Shown: positions 25,401 to 36,509 of the stretch, piece after piece
How positions within the stretch are numbered: the stretch's first letter is position 1
Layout: every line of letters begins with the position of its first letter
The notes under the pieces: model-generated
What the model saw: the letters and a program-made list of their open reading frames with translations, nothing else
Database searches by the model: none
Told to the model about the DNA's origin: nothing
Position numbers and translations under genes: made by a program
NCBI RefSeq assembly: GCF_024713975.1
Contig: NC_091099.1
Span: forward strand, 6,698,501-6,762,500
Source: Paralichthys olivaceus
Lineage: Eukaryota; Chordata; Actinopteri; Pleuronectiformes; Paralichthyidae
DNA: 64,000 nucleotides
Direction: 5' to 3'

Positions 25401-26569
25401 GCAATTTCTGACGCTCCAATTCCACAATTAGTAAAATAGGATTTCATATATAATTTTGAATTCTCAAGCTAAAACTGAGGTCATCATCCCCATGACAACA
25501 TTAGTCTTATTATCTCGGATCCCCCCCCCCATAATTGTTTTCCCTGCCATTAACGTTAACATTGAGAAACTGATGTTATTACTTTGATCAAAATGTCGCC
25601 TTTAAGAAGATTTGAAAGAGATTGTGGAGCAGCGACATGAATCCACATGTAATGACACTGCCAGACACAGAGCTTGTGCCACTTCCCTTTTCTGTTGTGT
25701 AACTTGCAGCTGTCAGTCTGCAGGCATGTCCTGTCTGACTGTCTTACATTGTTATTCCTCACAGCGCTGCTGTCTACCCTCAAGTTCAACTGCGACATTA
25801 TACACATCATTCCTCAGTGACTAACCCATTATCCTTTTCAAGGTGTTCATCCTTTGTCAAATTTATTATAATTGTATAATAAAATAGATATCTACCCATC
25901 CAGGTTAGGAAAGGACATTATTTAGAGGTTCGCAGGAGCCACAGATCTCTTTCCAGTGTCTGGATTCTTCTGACCATTACAGAAACACATCCCGAGGTCC
26001 AGATGTATAGAAATAACATCTAGAAACTGTATGCTGTGCTGTGCTTACACGCTGGCATCAGTCTGTGTGTATCCAAATGGATTAAATAATTGTTAAACTA
26101 GTTTTAAAACAAATAAAAATGATTTTATGCGGTTGCACTTCTGGGGACTGTTCCTCGGGCTAGTGGAGACGGTGTGATGGTGCCAAGTGGTGAACAAAGT
26201 CTCTCTTTGTGGTGCCTGCACATGATTTCTCTGCAGGACTTCACGAGTGAATTGTATAATTACAAACAGTACGTAGCTTGGTTTTATGTTCACTGAGTGT
26301 GAACTTTCCTCGTAAAGAACACAAACAAAGCTCTTTTATACCGGTGATCATCCTGACTCCATCACAAGTGCTCCAACTCACAGAGGGGCTTATAGGTACG
26401 TAAACACAGCTCCCAGAGGGACAGTGAACTTGGTCTCTCACATTTTCAGTTCTTCAGTCCTGAAAAAGAAGCCAAGACAAATCTTGGAGGTTTTTTTAAA
26501 GATTATTTTAAAAGTCAGCAACAGCAACAAATGGAAAATCTTTCCCACAACAAGCTGTTACCTGGGATG

Positions 26570-26735
26570 AACTGTATATAAAGATGGACAACACATGCAC
26601 CTTCGAATCCAGCAGGGGGCGGGCTTATGATCTACACTGCAGCCAGCTACCATGTGGCGCTCAAGATGCTTTGGCTTCACTTATGAAGAGCCTAAATTTC
26701 GTTCATGTTTATTTCCATTCTATGGCTGCAATTCA
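26570..26735 (+). repeat. TIR-like teleost repeat carrying CTCF-like cores
   Basis: It begins with CTGTATATAAAGATGGAC, matching the inverted end (GTCCATCTTTATATACAG) I associate with this family. It has GGGCTTATGATCTACACTGC and AAGATGCTTTGGCTTCACTT. At 26,609-26,622 is CCAGCAGGGGGCGG, a full match to the CTCF core consensus, and 26,651-26,664 has a second, weaker version (ACCATGTGGCGC). Related copies lie at about 2.4, 6.45, 43.4 and 53.5 kb. Confidence 0.6.
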
Positions 26736-27434
26736 TGTTCCCAATCAAACCTATTGACTCTGGTGATAGTTTTCTGCTCTATATTGCCTCATGATAGATG
26801 GTAAATTATAGATATGATGAGAATAATATGCAGAGTACATGATTACATAGTTTACTAAAGGTAACTAAACTGCAGTATGTAACCAAATTTAAAAGAAATA
26901 TGACTGAATACATGAATGAGGAGAATGAAAAGGCTAAAGGCTACATGCATACAGTGTTATTGAGTAATTAGATGACAGAGATAAAGAATTTTAAAAGAGA
27001 AGATGAGAAAAGATAAATGAGAAAAATTAAAAAGTGATAGTGATGAAGATGATGCTGTGAATAGGTTGAGGACAAGTTGTCATCAGCCGGTGAAAGGTAA
27101 GAGCAGAAGACTGAAGCAGACGACTGAAGCTGATGAGAACCATTCAACCAGCATTAAAATGCTTTCAGCTGGTTGTCAGAGAGAGAGAGGGGAGTGAGAG
27201 GGAGTGAGAGGGAGAGAGATCAGATGTGGACAAGAGGGGGGGGTGGAGAGAGAGAACACAGTTGTGCAGACAGACGGACACAGAGAACAGAAATGATGGA
27301 GAAGGAGTAACGCAGCGGTGTTAATGTGAGGCTGCAGGTATGCACCGTAAAGGAAAGCACGCTGGGCGCTGACAGGCAGAGACACTAGATCCAGAGAACT
27401 TTTCTACAGCCACTGGTACGACACACCGGACGCC

Positions 27435-29802
27435 ATGTTTCCTTTGAGAATGGTCATCGTGGGTTTTCTCTACTGCAGCATCAAAATCTGTGTCACGCAT
27501 TCGCACACTAAAAGTAAGACTCAATGTTAGTTTAGTTAATATTAGATGCAAAGAGTTTAGTTTCCGCATGTGATGATTTTTTTTGTGTGTTCAATTAGAG
27601 CAGGTAGAATATCTAGTGGCAGTTGTTTATTATTTGTTCATTGTTGTTATTTGATGCTAAAAATTGTAAGATTTGATTGTGGATTAATCCCAGTGATGGT
27701 TTGAAATTTATTTATGTGTACGTCTTAGTTAATGTAGATTTTTCAAACGTTAATTCTGAGTCAGATGTTTAAATAGATACAATTAAACTTTTTTAAAAAA
27801 TCCTACATAGTTATTGGATGATTCTTTGCTGAACATTGATTCACAGCAGTGGAATATTAAACCAGCAAAAGAATGATTCTTATATTTTAGTTTCTTTCCA
27901 AACTTCAGTGAAGCTTTCACTGAAAACAAGAAAAACACAAGGATTGTGTAATCATGTTTTTGCCAGTAGAATGACATCAGTGTGTTTATTCAACTTGAAA
28001 ACATTCCTAGTTCCCACCCTTCAAAACTAAATAAAGTATGAACCAATAAAAGAGAAGAATCACTATTCATGGGTTTAAAGGTTAAATGTCTTCATTCTAT
28101 CTATAATCGAATGCTGTTAGATCAGATATGAACTTGTTTCTACTTGACAACACAGTGGCAGGAGTCCAAAACTGATATGAACAGGAAGCTAGTGAATGAA
28201 AAGCATCTTCATTCAGACCAGCTCTGTTCGGGGAATGTTTTCGGTTCCATCACGACCTCAAAAGACACTATAGACAGAGACAGTACAACAACTGGGGTGA
28301 TGTTTGGATATGGGCTAACTCCATAGGAAGTTAAGTCTGTTTGAAATAATGAGATTCAAGTACTACTAAGGAAAACTTTGCCATGAAAAGCAGGAATCAT
28401 CATTGCCCAGTTGGTTAACATATTCCTTGTACAGTTTACTGATGAGATGACTGAATATGTCCAAGTTCCCCAAATAATCACCTCTTGTTAGAAAAACTGG
28501 AGCTGCCGAGCGAGTGAAGTTTGCCGGCAAAAGATTTAAAAAGCACTGTGAGAGCAAAACACAGAAATCTCATAATCCTCATTAGTATTTACCCTTCTAG
28601 AAAAAAACACATCCGCAGGTCATGAACCATCAGTATCAGTAAAATTACAGCCTGGGACTTAAGGGTGTTACTTCAGTATAATTATTTTCCTTTTCAGTGA
28701 TGTAAGAACACAGCATTTGAGTCACGTCTAATTAGATTCTTCCTCATGATCCAACGAGGGGGAGGGTTTTTGATTTTTATCTTTCTTTGACAGCACAAGC
28801 TCTGCTGTGACTAACTCCCGACTCTAAATTGTGATTTTAAGGAATTCTGTGAAAATGAGGCTGACTTTCTACGCCCATGCACTGCATGTTGAAATCATCT
28901 GGAACCTGCTGTAAAGTCCATGTGTTGCTCCTCCTTTGATTCCTCCACCGACTTTGAAGTTGGGGTCATGTCTCATCGCCTGCAGATAGAAGTCGTCTGT
29001 GCGGTCAGAGGTCTCAGGGTTGGACAAGTACAGTGTGTATATCATAGACTAGCTGCAGTATGTGTCAGTGATGAACCTGGGTGTCACATGTGCCAGAGAG
29101 TCAGTGTGAACCAGAGACACCTGCATTTCATTGAACATAATCAATTGTGAGTTTGTTATTGTAAGTTATAGAGGCCTTTTGGGTCTTTCACAGTAAATCA
29201 CAAGACAAAGGGATTAACCTGAAGGGAAGGTTTGTGTTTGACATTGATTTTCTCCGTTTCTGATTTTCTGTGTCTACCAGCCCTGTTTCCAGCCGCCAGC
29301 AGAACAGAAAGAGGGGCTGCCAACATGGTGAACCCCACTTTCTCCAACTCCATCGAGGATGTCAATCTATTATTTGAGGTGTGTCTATTAACAAAGACAA
29401 TATCAAAATAAGCAAAACCTCAAGATAAAATTATCCGTAATAATAATTTCCGCTCTCCATTTTTCTGGATAGATCTTAATGACCGGCATAAACTTTGAGG
29501 CCAACGGAGAGTTTTCAGTGAGAGACGCTGAGCTGGCTTCTCTCCGCAAAACACAAAACCTGGAGGTCATCTGTGAGGAGATCATTCCCAGGAGGCTAAC
29601 AGACATTTTTAGGCTTGTCTCTGGCCTTTCAGATCACACTGGTCCCCTTCAACAGGATGACTTCGAGCGCACTTTGCTGACCTTGGTGTACATCACCCAG
29701 CAGATGGTCAATTCCACCTCTGAACGGCAACGAGACGTCTGGGCAGAGTCTTTTGTCAGCTTGTACAAAGCCATCAAGCAGGATCTGATGGGAACAAAGT
29801 GA
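27435..29802 (+). CDS. fam180a: FAM180A-like small secreted protein, 3 coding exons
   Basis: Exons are 27,435-27,513, 29,281-29,378 and 29,473-29,802; phases fit and give 168 residues (human FAM180A is about 173). Residues 1-22 form a hydrophobic signal peptide, so the product should be secreted. Exon 2 starts T-LFPAA, as in human FAM180A, and ends in the SIEDVNLLFE helix. Exon 3 has the family signatures AELASLRK (78-85), a CEEIIPRRLTDI segment, DDFERTLLTL (121-130) and DVWAESFVSLYKAI (147-160). N139-S-T is a possible glycosylation site. Donors are GTAAGA and GTGTGT, and the acceptors end CAG and TAG. ATTAAA at 29,996-30,001 is a likely poly(A) signal. The biochemical role of the family is unknown. 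FAM180A is favoured over FAM180B from remembered sequence and from its slc23a4 neighbour; B is the alternative. Confidence 0.88.
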
Positions 29803-29995
29803 ACAGACACAGGTACTGCCACACAATGGCTCTGTGTTGGAGTTTGTTATTTTAATAGCCATGTAGGAAAAAAGATCAGTGGGTCGTTCTGGTTTATGTA
29901 CTGAAGAGACATAAGCCTGGATGCTGACGGCTAAAAAGAGCCTGAGAGGAAGGTACTGTCAGAAAGTAAAGTGCATGGACTGATAACGAATAATC

Positions 29996-30001
29996 ATTAA
30001 A
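29996..30001 (+). terminator. probable fam180a poly(A) signal (ATTAAA)
   Basis: ATTAAA lies 194 bp after the fam180a stop codon. No AATAAA is seen between the stop and the end of the convergent slc23a4 gene, so this is the best signal available. Confidence 0.45.
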
Positions 30002-30043
30002 ATGTGGACTGTCACAGCAACAATTGATTCAAACTTGAGGTAC

Positions 30044-30061
30044 TATATATATATATATATA
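30044..30061. repeat. TA dinucleotide microsatellite
   Basis: A short alternating TA run lies between the convergent fam180a and slc23a4 genes. Confidence 0.9.
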
Positions 30062-30409
30062 CATGAAACCATACATTGGTTTTATGTTGAATGTGGTACT
30101 GAAACGTCACATAATGACTTACATTCACATGTCTTTTCAGTGTTTGTTCACTAGCACCAGGGGGTTACCACAAGACTGATACGTGTAAAAGTAGAGAAAA
30201 CTAATTGTACAGCCATCATTATTATGCCATTATTATGCAAGCTGTCATCTGCAAAAGTCCCCTCGAAAAGTCATGTGAAAATACTTTGCACCTCATTTGT
30301 ACAGTACAGGGTCTTTGACAGAGGACACAAGGTCCAGATCGAGCTGCCTCTGATGGTATTGTTTTTGGACAAATCCCCCAAAAATGGCATGCTGGAGCGA
30401 GAACTAAAC

Positions 30410-33400
30410 TCACAGAGAGACTCCAATTATGATCTGTGCAGGTTCCGGGTGTCCTGCCAGCGGCTGCTTGGGCTTGGACTCCAGAGACCTGGTATCTGCT
30501 CCGGATTTCTCACCGGGGGGGCAGAAGGGTATATACCGGAGCCAGGACGAAGACGACAAGTAGGAGCTGATGCCGAAGGGAAGATTGTAGACTTCTCTGC
30601 TCTCCAGCGTGTTGCAGGAGTCGTCCTCGTGAGCCTTGTTCCAGGCGAGGATGCCTCTTTCATGCTTAGATCCTGTTGGACATGAGTTAAACGTGTTTAA
30701 TCATACAATGAAATCATAATGGATCGGGTTCCTCTCTCACACTTGCTTCCCTGGGAGAAATGTTTGAAGACAATTGTTCTTACCAACAACACATAATCTT
30801 TTATTAAAAACTGTCTTGGAGCTAAAAGTGACTACCCAAGAGGAGATTCAGTTTTGTAATTTTGAACACTTGAAAAGTATGTTCAGTTTTGAGATGCTTG
30901 CACTTGATTATTTAAATTCTCTGCTATATAAACACTTCTCCAGCACAATTCAGAGTCAAATACTCTAACCCCTAACACCCTAATACTTTTTGCTTAACTT
31001 AGCTACTAAATACTTTCAAGTTTCAGTTTAATTAAACAAAAATAATACACAATGTTGTGTTATTACAGGTTTTTTGATGTATCTGTAATTGTCCCTCAGT
31101 AAAGTTTTTGATGTCACTCTCTAACTTCTATGCTTCAGCACTATTACAATATTTATATTATAACAGACCTTATGACTTCAGAAAAAATGGTTGTCTAAAA
31201 AAAATGGTTGCTTTTAGAAGAACACCATAGGGACATTTATATATAATTTTTCCTTAGTCCGGTGTTGGTGTGTAAGTATTAATTGAGGATGTGCTGACTC
31301 ACTGCATACTTTTGTAAACCTTGTCCCCAATTATAATTTTTAAGCGAATCAACACAAACTAATTAACCATGGCCCCTAAACACTCAGCACTCAGTCACTT
31401 GATGGGAGATAATGATCCACACTAAAATGACGTGTGACCCTTTTTATGCCCTGTCATATATTTCTGCTGGATCTCTGGTTCTAAATTCAGTCACAGAATT
31501 GTGGTTACTGCCATTAATGATCAGATGTTAAAGATAATAGGATATAAATTACCTAGAAAATAAAAAATACAGTAACAATTCAATACCTGGTATTGTGTTG
31601 TCCAGAATGAAGCCAAAGAAGCCTCCTACAAACATGCTGGTTGTCAGAAGCACCAGCAGCACCTGGTCCACTTCTACCACACCTGGACACAACACGATAC
31701 AAACATTTTAACATCTGTTCCAAGAAATAGCTTCAGAAAAAATACTGATTAGTGAAACTTTACTAACAAACCTGTATCGATGGCTTTGGGGTTCTTCAAT
31801 ATCCAGTTAGGAATGACCAGGCCAGAGAACATGGAGAAGCCAAAGATGAAGATGTTTCGAGATGAGTTCATATTTGCATACTGGAAAAGTAGGAAACAAG
31901 AACATTTTAGTGCTATTGTCGTGTATTATTTAGTCAATGGAGATGTCTCGGATGTTGTTGTGTGTACCTGCAGATTAGATACTCCTGCCGCAGAGATGAC
32001 CCCAAACATAACCATGAACATTCCTCCGATCACTGGTGAGGGAATGGTGGTGAATACGGCGCCCACTTTACCAAACACACCCATGACGACCATCAGCACG
32101 CCACTCGCTACAATCACCATGCGACTGCCAACCTGCAAAATGAAGACAGACACGTTTTAAAATTGGTTGTAAAAACATAATATTTTGCAGTTTAGCTCAG
32201 AGATTCATAAATATTCTATATATTTTAAGAAGAAAAATAATAGTCATGGTAGCAAATATCTTCCAATGTGGAGGTTCAATTACCTTTGTAATACCAAGAG
32301 CTCCAACGTTCTCGCTGTATGAGGTGGTACCATTTCCTGTTCCCCAGGCCCCAGCCAGCAGACAGCCTATTCCCTCGATACCGATACCCCTGTTGATGGC
32401 GTGTTTAGGTGGAGGCGGAGCCCCAGACAGCCTGGCACAAGCATGGTAGTCCCCGACGGACTCTATCATGGAGGAAATCACACCAGCGAGGATGCCAACC
32501 ACTCCTGCCAGGCTCACAGTCGGCACCCCCCACTGACCTAAAGGAACAGAGAATCACACAGTAAAGTGTGTTATTCTTTTTTCTATTCTGCTTTACTATT
32601 GAATGAGGAATTGCGACGTCTTACCTGGATATGGAAAACTGAACCACGGAGCTCGGCTCATCACATCCCCCTTTAGATCAGTGCGAGCCAGATGACCGTA
32701 CAGGTTCGGATCAGCAGGTAGCACATTGCAGTTTGTCAAAATATAACAGATGAGCCAAGATAAAGTGATTCCAAGCAAAACCTGTAAACACGTCGGGAAA
32801 AAAATTACTTTCATCATTTTATCAAGAGGTTTAAAGTTAAATGCATAATTTATTTGGTAAGATGATTACTAGCGAATAAGAAAGAGTGTTTGATACGCAC
32901 AGGGAGAATCTGAAAGACGTAGACACGGGAGGTGTGCAGCTTCTTATCCTTGCTGTATGTAGGAAAAGGTACAGGTATGTGGCGGAGGTACTGTGAGAAG
33001 AGGATGATCAGTGCTGTGGTCCTGTGTGAGAGAAGAGTTCAATGTTACAGGACTGCACCATATGCCGTGCAAAGAGAACTTGGAGAACTCTAGAAAAGGG
33101 AGGAAGCAGATTTAACACATCCTATAAAACATAGTTATGTTAAGAAAACTGCATTAAACTGGCACAAACTCCTTTTTCCACAAAGTAAAAGAAAATGATT
33201 TTATTACTGTGACTAAAGCCGGAGAAAGTTTTATTACTCATAACAAAATAAGACATTCAGAAATAAAAAGATTATAATGGCAGACTTGGAATTGTCTGAT
33301 GGAGCACCAACACTCCCAACCACTACAAGCTCTGTGAATTTTACCCACATGGTAGAGATGCCCCAGTGGTTGCCAGCACTCGTGCCGGCTGAGTCAAACA

Positions 33401-36400
33401 GAGACAGCCCTATGAGGGAGATGGTTGGAGCAATGGTGAGAGGCCCGATGAAGCGCATGAAGAGACCGATGAGGCCGGAGAATCCGACAAACACCTGGAA
33501 CAACGAGCCCAGCATGATGGAGCCCTGGAGCTGAAGACACAAAAAGGATGACAAAAAAAAAAAAAAACATAAACATAAACACTTACTACACTTACTTACT
33601 AACTTCATTTGCTCCTTCAAAATTGATTTACAGGCTTTGTAGGGTCAGAACTGGTTGATAGCCCTTTATTAATGAACAAAATAAGTTTAGAAACAAAAAA
33701 TAGTGGGTTTTACATACTGCTCTCATCCGACTCTGCCACACATCTGTAAATTCTGGAGAGGTGGAGTTGACCAGGCTCGCATTTTGGGTCCAAGCGGGGC
33801 ATTGCCACTCCGGCATGGACAGCATTGCCATGGAGGGGGCCAACAAGGTGAACGTGCCACCTTGAAGAATGGGCAGCCTGGAAATAAAGATGGTAAAGCT
33901 ACATTAATTCACATCAACCTGTAGCAGAGGCAATATTTCCTTTGGGACAATTTCTTTATTTACAATAACAAGTCCATCCCTCACAGTCAGACAACATGCA
34001 TTTGTTGTGGAAAGCATGTTAAACTCAACGGAATAAATACACATAGCCAGAAAAAATCTTTTATTAAAGTAGATGTGTAGTGTTTTCATCCAAAGGGACA
34101 CAAATAATTAGAGTTGTTTTCTGTTAGTTTCTCAGGAACATTAACAGCGACATTAAACAAACCAACTGTTTTTCTTACAGCTGACCTCCAGTTATTTGGA
34201 GAGAGACAAGAAAACATCAGTGGTTCTATTGCTGGGGAATGTGGATTTAGCAAGAACTAGATTCCAAACATAATAAGATGGAAATTCTTTCCCTAATCCT
34301 GCTGTGACACAGATATTCAGCCAGGCCGGGTCTGCACACATTTAGTGCAAGTTCCGAAAACATGGTTTAGTTTTGTAGTTATTGAAAAACCAAAACAACC
34401 AGATCATGTTGATTCTCCTGTGTTCCTGTATCTGTGTGCAAATATTTGTGTAGGTTCTTATTATTCAATACTCTGTGAGACTTTCTCTGCATTAGATATT
34501 ATTCATCAGGCTGTGACTTTAAGATGCACGGCCAAAGTAGAGTAAAAAAAACCTATTATATATATATTAGATACAGTTCAAAAGAGATTAAGAAGCAAAT
34601 CTGAGAGGTTGTTTTGTTCTTCTCGTTAATTCCACTTTAATGCTTCCTGCTTTAATGCTGAATTTCTCTGTGAAAGCACAAACCGGCACGGCATGAAAAA
34701 AGCTTAGCCAGCGAATTAATGCGTATTAATCTTAGACGGAGAAATCACTAACTACCATCATACCAACTTTATCACCTCAGCTTCCCACAAGCAACTCAAT
34801 GACCACTTCCTCCTTCGCTTTCTCACCTAATGCCAAAGGTGACCTGCAGGAGAGTGCAAATTCCAGAGACGAAGAAGATGGTGCTGATGAGGTGGCTTTG
34901 TGTGAGGCCGTCATGTTGCAGACACAAGCCCTGAGACAGGATCAACGGGATGGCGATGATACCTCCGAATGCAGTCAAGCAATGCTGGTAGAGGGAAAAT
35001 AACCATAGATACATTTATTTAACGGCTGCTGCACGAACGGAAAAAAAAATTATTTGCTTTCAGGGGATAATTTGCATGAACAAAAAGGTAAATAAGACAT
35101 ACCGCATTTTAAGCTATTCTACACTGTACATTACTGTGTAAGAGCAGTAAGTGTAAACTGCATGCAGAAGCTCTTAGACTGGTAAGATGGCTTAAACTGA
35201 AAAGGGAAATGTGCAAATATACTGTGAGTCAGAAACTCAGAGCTGCTAAGCAAAGAAAACAAACTTGCTGCATCTCTATGTGAAGCAAATTTTCACAATC
35301 AGAAACACATGAAAAGAATAAAAACTGTGAAGTAAACATCAGGCCGAAGCTCTCATGTGACAGTCATGTTTGCACTGTTATGTAACAACAGAAACAGTGT
35401 CACATACAGGCTCCTGATCAGGACACGACTTGCTGACATACCTGGATCCCTAGAATGATGCACAGGTACCACGGGGGTACATCTGTCACACAGTACGCTA
35501 GCTTATCTCCGTCCTCGGAGGAGTCCAGGTCATCTTCAGTTTTTGCGTCGGGCAGTTCACAAAAGCGTCCTTCAAGCTTCAATCGATCAGACAAAAACAT
35601 GCATGTGAAATGGTGGCATGTGGGTTTTGCATTGTGGGATTCTGTTGTTCTGTGAAATGGGTCAAATCTCACAAGAGAAACCTACTACAGAGTTTAAGCA
35701 TTTGTTCATTATAGTAAGGAAGTGTGGTCAAATGCCTGTGAGCTCATGACACTCCAGCAGCCGTACAAGAAAATTAATGATTTGCACAAGACATGGATTT
35801 TCCTTCATTACGTCTGAGGTATTAAAGCACTGCTTTGTGAACTAAAAGCCACAATCAGATGAGTTAATTCATTTTTAATAGTAAGAATACATGTTTCCTT
35901 TCAGGCCTAAAACAAGAACTCTTGCAATAAAAGTTAATGATTTGAAGTTCTGAAGATTATTTCTATTTATTCTTCAAAGTATCATTGATTTTGGACTGAA
36001 ACCTGAAACCACAACAAGTGAGACTGCTTCCTCTACGTTTCTCCGCCTAAACAGGGATTTTGAGCTTCGAGGAGCTGGAATGTAAACACGTATCCATGAC
36101 AATACTCTGCTAGATCATCTATGTGGTGTCAATTATTAACTAATATAACATTTCCAATATTCTCTGGAGTACTTAAACATAAAGATTTAAAAAAATATCT
36201 AAATCTATGTTTTATCCACTACAGGGATGAGATGAGAGACAAGTCACCAAGTCATAAATTCATGAAAAGTATTTCACTGGATTTGTTTATGATTATAATG
36301 CTGGAATGTGATGATCAACTTAAGTGGATAAAACAATAAAACAGTGTTTTACATTTTTTAATTGTTGTGAATAGTTTTATTAGAAAACATTTACTCAGAA

Positions 36401-36477
36401 AACAATCATTAAATAAAAGTTATACTCACTGCAAATGCATAGTTGTCAAGACCATTGCTGTCCTTTTCGGGAGCCAT
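30410..36477 (-). CDS. slc23a4: SLC23A4 (SNBT1-type) sodium-dependent nucleobase transporter, 12 coding exons
   Basis: Coding exons from the start: 36477-36430, 35576-35442, 34984-34827, 33877-33718, 33530-33349, 33021-32901, 32781-32625, 32537-32284, 32132-31968, 31880-31772, 31682-31587 and 30672-30410. They total 1848 nt, in phase, for 615 residues; rat SNBT1 is similar in length. It is a polytopic plasma-membrane protein of the nucleobase-ascorbate transporter family. Q61-H62 is the TM1 QH motif, split by an intron. [12 protein letters not shown] (346-357) holds the TM8 glutamate. The signature is S-E396-N-V-G-A-L-G-I-T-K, with E where SLC23A1/A2 ascorbate carriers have P (PNIGVLGITK). 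By family knowledge E or Q there marks purine/pyrimidine transport. LDNTIPG precedes the cytosolic C-terminus. SLC23A1 is the main alternative but fits less well. Confidence 0.88.
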
Positions 36478-36508
36478 GCTGCAGCCCACAGCCTCGGATG
36501 GCAGTCGT
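36430..36508 (-). other. slc23a4: slc23a4 first coding exon with 5' UTR and upstream splice acceptor
   Basis: The start codon is at 36,477. Upstream on the minus strand a strong pyrimidine tract ends TTCTTGCCCAG at 36,509, so the exon probably begins at 36,508 with about 31 nt of leader, and an untranslated exon should lie further right. The donor after codon 16 is GTGAGT. The untranslated first exon is not located. Confidence 0.6.
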
Positions 36509-36509
36509 C

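Larger units (their letters stand above)
11380..27434. other. gene-free stretch between left repeats and fam180a
   Basis: I see no exon with family resemblance on either strand. The listed repeats occupy part of it, and the rest is AT-rich DNA with short poly-A runs (for example near 13,328 and 14,430). Stretches that look unique and evenly composed, such as 19,500-19,800, could be regulatory. I looked for exons of slc13a4, which neighbours FAM180A in mammals as I recall, and found none that I could recognise. Confidence 0.55.

Noticed and set aside
20000..27400. Search for slc13a4 exons, expected beside fam180a in mammals
   Set aside because: No segment resembled a SLC13 transporter exon.
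30224..30685. 153-codon plus-strand ORF
   Set aside because: It is the antisense shadow of the last slc23a4 exon.
31780..32449. Plus-strand ORFs of 126 and 67 codons
   Set aside because: Antisense shadows of slc23a4 exons at 31,772-32,537.
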